From Myxococcales bacterium UBA1660 (GTDB lineage Bacteria; Myxococcota_A; Polyangia; Polyangiales; Houyiibacteriaceae): 64,000 nt of DNA. The stretch spans positions 62,001 through 126,000 of the forward strand of contig DCLA01000072.1 in NCBI GenBank assembly GCA_002320815.1, given 5' to 3'. This document shows positions 58,217 through 64,000 of this stretch, piece by piece (positions within the stretch are counted from its first letter, which is position 1; each line of letters starts with the position of its first letter). The position numbers and the translations under genes are program-made. Under the pieces are notes generated by a model. It had not been told where the DNA came from and ran no database searches. It worked only from the letters and a program-made list of their open reading frames with translations.

Positions 58217-58867
58217 TCAGGTCAGGGGCCAGAACACGAAGACCACCAGATTCCACGCGAAATGGGTGGCCATCGGCGCCCAGAGGCTGCCGCGCCAGAG
58301 GCGGAGGAGGCCCCAGGCGACGCCGCAGACCAGCGCCAACACGAAGAGTAGCCAGCTCCCGCTGAGGACCTGGGGGATGGCGTAGAGGAGGGCGGCTCCG
58401 AAGAGGGCTCGGGGCGCGTTGGGGCCCAGGACGTCGATCGCCACGCCACGCCAGACCACCTCTTCGGCCACCACCGCGAGGGCCAGGACCGGGAGGGCGG
58501 CCACCGGTCCGGGCGGGTGCTGGAGGTTGGCGTAGAGGGCGTCCACCTGCGCCTCGGCCCCGGGGAGGAGCCCGAGGGCGAGGGGGACGAGCAGGTGGGT
58601 CAGCAGCGCCATCCCCAGACCGAGAACGGCGCCCAACGCGAGTTCGGCGGGGATCGCGCGACGTTCCACCCGGAAGGGCGGGAGGGCCCGGAGGACCAGG
58701 GCGCTCCCCAGCGCGCAGACGGAAGCGATGCCCACCCCGAGCCACACGTTGCCCGTGCGGCGGGTGTAGAGCGCCGCCCCGAACGCCGCGGTGGCGATCG
58801 CCAGGGCGAGGATGGACCGGCTGCGGGCGGTGGGGGTGTCGGCGATGTCGGCGAACAGAGCCCTCAA
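58217..58867 (-). CDS. CPBP-family intramembrane metalloprotease
   Basis: 216 residues from TTG 58865-58867 (TTGA overlap). Six or so helices. The catalytic motif EEVVWRG (E135, E136, R140) and THFAWN (H202, N206) match Abi/CPBP proteases, which cleave prenylated or membrane substrates, or act in bacteriocin self-immunity. Overlap with the NAD(P)-binding gene shows coupled translation, though a link is unclear. No bacteriocin gene is near. Confidence 0.87.
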   Translation of the reverse strand: MRALFADIADTPTARSRSILALAIATAAFGAALYTRRTGNVWLGVGIASVCALGSALVLRALPPFRVERRAIPAELALGAVLGLGMALLTHLLVPLALGLLPGAEAQVDALYANLQHPPGPVAALPVLALAVVAEEVVWRGVAIDVLGPNAPRALFGAALLYAIPQVLSGSWLLFVLALVCGVAWGLLRLWRGSLWAPMATHFAWNLVVFVFWPLT

Positions 58868-59829
58868 GAGCGCGCCTCCGCCCGGCGCTTCATCAGCGCC
58901 CGCGCCCGATCGATGGGCGAGGGGGCCCGCTCCGCCAGCGCGTCGGCGACCACGGTGTCGAAGGCCTGGGGCTCCTCGCCGAGCTCCTCCCAGATGGTGC
59001 GATGAGTCGGATCGAGATCTTCCACCACGCCTTCGACGAGCTCCTTGGCCATGGAGAGATCCACCCCGGTGACCAGCGCGACCCAGTAGCTGGAGAGTCG
59101 GGGGGTGAGGATCGGGACCCGGACGGCCGGGAAGCCCGCGCGCTCGAGCTGAGTGGCCACCCGCCGGAGCACCTCCTCGTGGGTCAGTCGCTCGGGGCCG
59201 GGCACCTCGAGGATCCGGCTCTCGCCCGGCGGCAGCTCGGCGGCTCCCACCAAGGCGCGGGCGATGTCCGCCACCCCGACGGGCCACGAGTGGTTCTGGG
59301 TCCACGAGGGGAGGACCATCGCGGGGAGGCGTCCGGCCAGGTCGTGGACCATGGTCCAGCTCGCGCTGCCCTCGCCGATGATCATCGCGGCGCGGAGCTC
59401 GATGGCCTCGACGCTCCCCTCGCGCAGGATGCGGCCGGTGTTGGCGCGGCTCTGGAGATGCTTCGAGGCGTTCTTCTGCGGCATCACGCCACCCAGGAAG
59501 ACGATGCGATCGAGGTTGCTTGCCTCGGCGGCGCGGCGAAACGCCTCGGCACCCTTGCGCTCGCGCTCCGGGTAGTTGCCGCCGCCGCCCATCTCGTGGA
59601 CCAGGTCGAAGGCCACATCGCAGCCGTCCATCGCGTTTCTCAGCGAGGCCTCGTCGGTGATGTTCACTTTCCGCCACTCGATCGAGGGGCTCTTTTTTGC
59701 GGCCTTTTTCGGCTTTCGGGAGCCTCCGACCACGTGGTAGCCGGCCTTCTGGAGTTCGGGGATGAGGTGCTGACCCACGAAGCCGGAGGCGCCGGCGACG
59801 AAGGCGGTACGGGAGTCGGAGTGGCTCAT
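58864..59829 (-). CDS. NAD(P)-binding NmrA/SDR-like protein
   Basis: 321 residues from ATG 59827-59829; ATG 59844 is possible. Rossmann motif GASGFVG (about 11-17). AFDLVHEMGGGGNYPERERK and RIVFLGGVMPQK, then SKHLQSRANTGRILREG and AIELRAAMIIGEGSASW, are the features of atypical SDR proteins of the NmrA/DUF2867 type that may act as redox sensors or reductases. No YxxxK is visible, so it may not be a classical dehydrogenase. Coupled to CPBP gene. Confidence 0.86.
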   Translation of the reverse strand: MSHSDSRTAFVAGASGFVGQHLIPELQKAGYHVVGGSRKPKKAAKKSPSIEWRKVNITDEASLRNAMDGCDVAFDLVHEMGGGGNYPERERKGAEAFRRAAEASNLDRIVFLGGVMPQKNASKHLQSRANTGRILREGSVEAIELRAAMIIGEGSASWTMVHDLAGRLPAMVLPSWTQNHSWPVGVADIARALVGAAELPPGESRILEVPGPERLTHEEVLRRVATQLERAGFPAVRVPILTPRLSSYWVALVTGVDLSMAKELVEGVVEDLDPTHRTIWEELGEEPQAFDTVVADALAERAPSPIDRARALMKRRAEARS

Positions 59830-59944
59830 CGGTTGGTCCACCATGCGAAGCCCGTTCCAGGCTGGGCAGCGAACCCGAAGGCGACCGCCTGCGATCCCCG
59901 CGACTTGCGCTATCCTCGGCACGGAGCCCCGAGAGATCGCGCGA

Positions 59945-60865
59945 GTGCCGAAGAAGAAGGATCAGCTGGACGTCACCGCCACCCTGCCGTTGGACGACAC
60001 CGACTCGCTCCGGCGCCAGGTGCTCAGCTCGGCGATCGCCGAGGCGCGGCGCCCCATGCTCGTGGTGGTCGTCGGCGCCGACGTGGGCCAGCGGGCGCGC
60101 CTGGCGGATGGGTTCACCATCGGGCGCATCCCCGGCCAGGACATGATGATCGCCGATCCCCGGGTCTCCTCGCGCCACTGCCGCATCGAGGATCGCGGCG
60201 ACGACTGGGTGATCGTCGACCTGGGATCCACCAACGGGATCCGGGTGAACGGCGAGCGCGTCCAGGAGAAGGCGCTGCAGCCCTTCGACAAGGTGGAGCT
60301 CGGCGACACGATGCTCCGCTTCGAACTCCAGGACGCCGCCGACCGGGCCTACGACGAAGCCGTCGAGCGCCTCCTCCACGTGGATGACCTCACCGGGCTC
60401 TACGTGCGCCGGCGTTTCGACCCCGAGCTGGATCAGATGCTCCGGGACTCACTGGTCGCCGAGATCCCCCTCGGGCTCCTGGTGATGGACCTCGACGGGC
60501 TCAAGGCGATCAACGACGCCAATGGACACCTCTTCGGGGCCTTCGTGATCAGCGAGAGCGGCAAGGTGATCGGCCGGGAGCTGCCCACCGGGGCCATCGC
60601 CGCTCGTTTCGGCGGCGACGAGTACGTGGCCGCCGCCCCGGGGCTCGATTTGGACGAGACCGCGGAGTTCGCCGAGCGGATCCGCGCGGCCATCGCCGCC
60701 CACGAGTTCGTGCGCGAGGGGGTCACCCTGGAGCCGGGGATCTCCATCGGCGTCGCCGCCGCCCCGGCTCACGGACGCTCCCGCGAGGCGCTCTTCGAGA
60801 GCGCCGACGCGGCGCTCTACGCGGCCAAGCGGGCCGGGAAGAACACCGTCTGCAAGGCCGGCTGA
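59945..60865 (+). CDS. FHA domain-GGDEF diguanylate cyclase
   Basis: 306 residues from GTG 59945 with GAGA upstream. FHA domain at about 40-115: FTIGRIPGQDMMIADPRVSS, RHCRIEDRGDDW, DLGSTNGIRVNGERV. GGDEF domain at about 145-306: DDLTGLYVRRRFDPELDQML, LLVMDLDGLKAINDANGHLF, GAIAARFGGDEYVAA, ISIGVAAAPAHG, ALYAAKRAGKN. The active loop is GGDEY, close to GGDEF, so cyclic-di-GMP synthesis is likely. An RxxD inhibitory site before it is absent. FHA should bind phosphothreonine, linking Ser/Thr kinases to c-di-GMP. Confidence 0.92.
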   Translation: MPKKKDQLDVTATLPLDDTDSLRRQVLSSAIAEARRPMLVVVVGADVGQRARLADGFTIGRIPGQDMMIADPRVSSRHCRIEDRGDDWVIVDLGSTNGIRVNGERVQEKALQPFDKVELGDTMLRFELQDAADRAYDEAVERLLHVDDLTGLYVRRRFDPELDQMLRDSLVAEIPLGLLVMDLDGLKAINDANGHLFGAFVISESGKVIGRELPTGAIAARFGGDEYVAAAPGLDLDETAEFAERIRAAIAAHEFVREGVTLEPGISIGVAAAPAHGRSREALFESADAALYAAKRAGKNTVCKAG

Positions 60866-60896
60866 GGCTTCGCTCGATCGGCGCGTAGATCGATTC

Positions 60897-62192
60897 GTGA
60901 TCCGGTGCGACTCAGGCGCCGTGCATCGCATCGAGTTCCCCTGGTCGCGCGCCGTCCGCTCCGCCCTCGTCTTGGTCATCGCCCTCGCCGGAAGCGGGGT
61001 CCGCGCGGAGAGCCCGGGGAGCGCCCGGTCCTCGGACGAGCGCGAGGGTCCCCCCGACCTCCCGGGGCGGCCGGTCCTCGCGCCCGCCGAGTCGATCGGT
61101 GCGCCGGCTCGCTCCCGCGAGACCGAGCGCGTCCGGGCGCATCTGCGGGGCGCGCTCGCGTCGCTCCACGCGGCGCCGGTCGAGGGCCCGGCGGGAGCCC
61201 GGCGGCGGGAACTGGTCGCCGCCCTGGAGAGCTACGTCGAGGTCGGTCGCTTCCCGCGCAACCAGCGCTCCCCGCGGCGACTGCCCCGCTTCATCGACGA
61301 TCGGGGTCACCGCTGCGCGGTCGCGCACCTGATGATCATCAGCGGACACGGCGCGCTGGCCGCGCGGATCCAGGCGGCTCACGAGTACGACACCATCGAC
61401 ACCATCGCGAGCGGCCCGCTGGGGCCCGAGGTGGCGGCCTGGGCCACCGCGCACGGGTTCATGTTGGAGGAGCTCGCGCACATCCAACCGGCCTATGGCT
61501 TCGAGCCCGTCGAGCGGGTCGCCCTCACCGAGGACGCGCTCGCTCACTTCGTGCGGCAGGAGGAGCGCGGGTTGAAGCTCTGCCTGCGCCGACAGCTCGG
61601 GAACCGGCCCAGCGAGCTGCGGGTGAGCCTCGCCGTCCGGCGCGCTCCGGGTGTGGGCGAGCCGGACCCGAACGACACCGAGGCCATGCGCGCTCGGGCG
61701 GTCCGGGAGCTGACCTTCGAAGGGACACCGGCCCTCGAGCCGCGGACGGAGCGCTGCATGCGCGAGCGGGTCGAGTACTTCCTCCGGAACGTGGCGCTGC
61801 ACCATCGGCTCACGGAGCGCGGCGTGCGGGCCGAGGTCCGCTACGAGGACCTCAACGTCCTGAGCGACGAGCGGGCCCGGGAGCTGCGGGCGAAGCGGGC
61901 CGAGATCCGCGCGCTCCTACGGGAGCGGCGCGCGGCGGTGGAGCGATGCCATCCCACCCACACGCTCGATCGCGCCCAGCCGGCCGTGTTGCAGCTCTAT
62001 CTGCTGCGCGACGGTCGGGTGGTCCTGGAGCGCGTCGACAACGGCCCCGAGGCGAGCTGTGTGGCCGCCGCGCTGGGCCTCATGGACCGCCGCACTCCCC
62101 TGGACCGGCACGCGGAGCCCTTCGAAGCGCGCGTCCGACTCCGGCGAGTCCTCCCCGTCCGTCGTCCGGAGATCCGTCACGAGCCCTTCTGA
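60897..62192 (+). CDS. Secreted protein of a conserved unknown family
   Basis: 431 residues from GTG 60897; GTG 60918 is an alternative. Signal peptide (AVRSALVLVIALAGSGVRA) is cleaved after about residue 37. The central part PRFIDDRGHRCAVAHLMIIS, GHGALAARIQAAHEYDTIDT and LEELAHIQPAYGFEP matches a family of secreted proteins of unknown role that share CAVAHL and IQPAYG. The last 200 residues (REERGLKLCLRRQLG-like to RLRRVLPVRRPEIRHEPF) contain ERCHPTHTLDRAQPAVLQLY, LLRDGRVVLERVDNGPEA, a TonB-dependent-like or AgmX-like C-terminal strand motif common in myxobacteria. Function unknown. Confidence 0.75.
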   Translation: MIRCDSGAVHRIEFPWSRAVRSALVLVIALAGSGVRAESPGSARSSDEREGPPDLPGRPVLAPAESIGAPARSRETERVRAHLRGALASLHAAPVEGPAGARRRELVAALESYVEVGRFPRNQRSPRRLPRFIDDRGHRCAVAHLMIISGHGALAARIQAAHEYDTIDTIASGPLGPEVAAWATAHGFMLEELAHIQPAYGFEPVERVALTEDALAHFVRQEERGLKLCLRRQLGNRPSELRVSLAVRRAPGVGEPDPNDTEAMRARAVRELTFEGTPALEPRTERCMRERVEYFLRNVALHHRLTERGVRAEVRYEDLNVLSDERARELRAKRAEIRALLRERRAAVERCHPTHTLDRAQPAVLQLYLLRDGRVVLERVDNGPEASCVAAALGLMDRRTPLDRHAEPFEARVRLRRVLPVRRPEIRHEPF

Positions 62193-62207
62193 GGTCGGCC
62201 GCCGGGG

Positions 62208-62819
62208 TCAGAGCGCCTGCCAGTTGCGGGTGGTGATCGTCGCCGAGTACCCGAACCACCCGTTGTCGATGGTGATCGTCTCCGGCGGGGCCGCGGTCAC
62301 CGGCGCGCCGGGCGCGAGTCCTTCGCCGTAGCGCACGGTGATCGCGCCCTCGGGGCGGCCGTCCAGGCGCTCGTAGCGGCGCTCCACCACCCGCTCGCCG
62401 TTCATCTGCTCGGTGACCCGCTCGCCCTCCATCTCCGCTCCGTCGCCCGGCGCGTCCTTGAACCAGGCGCGGTGGATGTCGTGGAAGATGTACTCCGGCG
62501 GGAAGGGGAGCTCCCGGGGCATGAAGTTCTCGAAGGAGACCTCCGTGCCGCGCTGGGTGAGCACGAAGGCGCGCCCGCCGTGGGGCGCGAGACCGACGAG
62601 GATGAGCTCGTCGCCCTGCTTCTGCAGGACCCCACGGAAGTGCTCTTCGCCCTGGGGGTACCGCATGGTCACGTCCTGCTCCATCGCGAAGTCGGCGCCG
62701 AAGCTGGACGGCGTCGCCAGGACCGTGGGGTAGGGCTCCACCTCGCCGGCGTTCTCGGGCGGCGGGGTCGAGCCGCCGCCACAGGCGGCCAACAGGAGGA
62801 GGGCGATCGAGGCGCGCAT
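62208..62819 (-). CDS. DUF3261-like lipoprotein
   Basis: 203 residues, ATG 62817-62819. Lipobox LAAC at about 10-13. The mature domain DFAMEQDVTMRYPQGEEHFR, GVLQKQGDELILVGLAPHGG, RAFVLTQRGTEVSFENFMPR, ERVVERRYERLDGRPEGAIT and TITIDNGWFGYSATITTRNW has the order and the final strand of DUF3261 lipoproteins, which occur in aryl-polyene clusters. It is divergent from the dehydratase gene at 62865. The family assignment is from pattern, not search. Confidence 0.72.
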   Translation of the reverse strand: MRASIALLLLAACGGGSTPPPENAGEVEPYPTVLATPSSFGADFAMEQDVTMRYPQGEEHFRGVLQKQGDELILVGLAPHGGRAFVLTQRGTEVSFENFMPRELPFPPEYIFHDIHRAWFKDAPGDGAEMEGERVTEQMNGERVVERRYERLDGRPEGAITVRYGEGLAPGAPVTAAPPETITIDNGWFGYSATITTRNWQAL

Positions 62820-62864
62820 GGTCCAGCCGTAGCCGGCCCGAGCGCCGAGTGCTACACGAGCGCC

Positions 62865-63239
62865 GTGACCAGTCCGGATGGCGAGACCACGCGCGGCGCG
62901 CTGCGCGACTTCGACTTCGACGAGCCGCAGGTCGAGGGCGCCAAGGCCGTCATCGCCTTCGCGGTCCCCGCGGACCTCGCGTACCTGGAGGGCCACTTCC
63001 CCGGCGCGCCCATCGTCCCCGGCGTCGCCCAGGTCGTCGCCCTCGCCGAGCGGCAGGCCCGCCGCGTCTGGCCCGATCTCGGTGCCGCCGCGGGGTTGCG
63101 GCGCGTGAAGTTCAAGAAGGCCCTCTACCCCGGTGACCGCCTCGAGCTCCACCTCGAGCGGAGCGACGACCGCGTGACCTTCACCATCGAGGGCCCCGAC
63201 GCCGAGCGCTACACCCAAGGCGCCCTCCTGGTGAAGTAG
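62865..63239 (+). CDS. FabZ/ApeI-like hot-dog dehydratase
   Basis: 124 residues from GTG 62865. The hot-dog core AYLEGHFPGAPIVPGVAQVV is the FabZ/FabA active-site helix with the catalytic His in GHFPG. RRVKFKKALYPGDRLELHLE is the second typical stretch. It dehydrates 3-hydroxyacyl-ACP or -CoA. In aryl-polyene clusters ApeI is a short member like this one. Next to a DUF3261-like lipoprotein and an acyltransferase. Confidence 0.85.
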   Translation: MTSPDGETTRGALRDFDFDEPQVEGAKAVIAFAVPADLAYLEGHFPGAPIVPGVAQVVALAERQARRVWPDLGAAAGLRRVKFKKALYPGDRLELHLERSDDRVTFTIEGPDAERYTQGALLVK

Positions 63240-63353
63240 GGGACAGGTTCACCCCGAGTTCGCCCCTACGAAATAGGGCGATTCCGATCCAACTCGCCCA
63301 AGATTCATTCGTCCCCAAACGAGGGTGCCCGTATCCGGCCGGGGCTGCGGACG

Positions 63354-64000
63354 TCAGCGGCTGCTGGGGACGTCTTTGGGAGCGGGGAGGGGTTCCGGCT
63401 CGGCGGGGAGGTCCTTGATCGCGCGGCCCTCGAGGGACCTGCGGAAGAGCTCCTCGTAGCGGCGCTGGGCCTCGTTGCGGCGCTGGACGCCCTGGTCGCC
63501 TTCGGGGCTCGGCTCGACCACGTCCACCAGCTCCAGCCGGTAGCGGGCGGTGCCCGACGCGGTCTTCCAAAAGGGCACGCCCTTCATCAGGAAGGGACGG
63601 TCCACGTCGATGAAGACCATCACCAGCGGGACCTGGGCGCGCTCGGCGAGCTCGAAGGCGCCCCGCTTGAAGCGATGGAGCGACGTGGCCAGCGAGCGGG
63701 TGCCCTCCGGGAAGAAGACCAGCGGGTGCCCGGCCTTCACGTGCTCGGTCATCCGGTCGAGGATGGCCGCGCCCGGCAGCCCCTCTTCCTCGGGATCCAC
63801 GTTGGGCAGGTAGTGGGTGCTCCGCAGGAGCGCGCCCCAGAAGAAGAAGTCGTACCAGCTCTTCTTCACCACGCAGGTCAGCCGCGGGAACCAATGGAGC
63901 AGGAAGAGGACGTCGATGAGCGTCGGATGGTTCGCGACCAGCACGTAGGGGCGGTCCCGGATCGCCTCGGGAACCTCGACGCGCCCATCCAGGCGGATGA
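63354..64000 (-). CDS. 1-acyl-sn-glycerol-3-phosphate acyltransferase-like (5' part outside window)
   Basis: The reading frame is open to the window end: about 215 residues seen. HX4D motif in NHPTLID (catalytic His and Asp), FFPEGTRS (substrate-binding), and VPLVMVFIDVDRPFL are the PlsC motifs. The frame in 63945-64000 reads RLDGRVEVPEAIRDRPYVLV, so the protein begins further upstream. It acylates lysophosphatidate or a similar lipid. The last 50 residues (NEAQRRYEELFRRSLEGRAI) are polar. Same neighbourhood as ApeI-like gene, on the other strand. Some aryl-polyene clusters carry such acyltransferases. Confidence 0.93.
   Translation of the reverse strand, partial: IRLDGRVEVPEAIRDRPYVLVANHPTLIDVLFLLHWFPRLTCVVKKSWYDFFFWGALLRSTHYLPNVDPEEEGLPGAAILDRMTEHVKAGHPLVFFPEGTRSLATSLHRFKRGAFELAERAQVPLVMVFIDVDRPFLMKGVPFWKTASGTARYRLELVDVVEPSPEGDQGVQRRNEAQRRYEELFRRSLEGRAIKDLPAEPEPLPAPKDVPSSR

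Overview
The window is about 70% G+C, densely coded, and rich in families typical of predatory or soil Deltaproteobacteria: lipoproteins with Asp/Ala-rich linkers, TPR proteins, a cytosolic Ser/Thr kinase, an ECF sigma/FecR/RCC1 operon, an FHA-GGDEF protein and large lipid-enzyme sets. I infer a chromosome of a Myxococcota (Polyangiia, Sandaracinus-like) bacterium. I saw no rRNA, tRNA, CRISPR array or intact insertion sequence. The window opens inside an ABC ATPase gene and closes inside an acyltransferase gene.

Left part (1-14.9 kb): lipid and aldehyde metabolism. A TetR/fatty-acid-hydroxylase pair sits behind an interlocked palindromic operator. It is followed by an SDR/hypothetical/aldehyde-dehydrogenase operon, a lipoprotein, and a radical SAM protein with two complete halves. 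An 0.78-kb repeat-rich intergenic island (7568-8351) comes next. Then come a second TetR with its own operator, a large acyl-CoA dehydrogenase, a 2OG-Fe(II) oxygenase, a TesB thioesterase and a DUF4202 protein.

Centre-left (15-25.8 kb): a decayed EF-Tu gene, a hot-dog thioesterase, an OPT transporter, an alkyltransferase-like repair protein and two lipoproteins. A polysaccharide deacetylase is coupled to a GNAT protein. A transglutaminase gene is truncated beside 18-bp repeats. An AraC regulator and a long-chain acyl-CoA synthetase follow.

Centre (25.9-39.2 kb): a Ser/Thr kinase faces a winged-helix regulator. Next is a forward cluster holding a caspase-like protease, a small membrane protein, a small chaperone-like protein and a TPR-dioxygenase fusion. 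Opposite it runs a translationally coupled operon: fatty-acid hydroxylase-rhodanese fusion, TIM-barrel glycosidase, sulfite oxidase-cytochrome c fusion, and a DUF3365-like heme lipoprotein. This operon could pass sulfane sulfur to sulfite, oxidise it and hand electrons to heme proteins.

Right part (39.4-64 kb): a complete urease operon ureDABCEFG plus a nickel-transporter-like gene, almost all with 1-4 bp start/stop overlaps. An ECF sigma/FecR-TPR/barrel/RCC1 operon and a double zinc-ribbon membrane protein follow. Next are a LysR regulator facing a duplicated-domain lipoprotein, and a two-permease ABC exporter operon led by a membrane-anchored TPR protein. Then come a CPBP protease coupled to an NAD(P)-binding protein, an FHA-GGDEF protein and an unknown secreted protein. 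The end (DUF3261-like lipoprotein, FabZ/ApeI-like dehydratase, acyltransferase) resembles the edge of an aryl-polyene-type lipid cluster.
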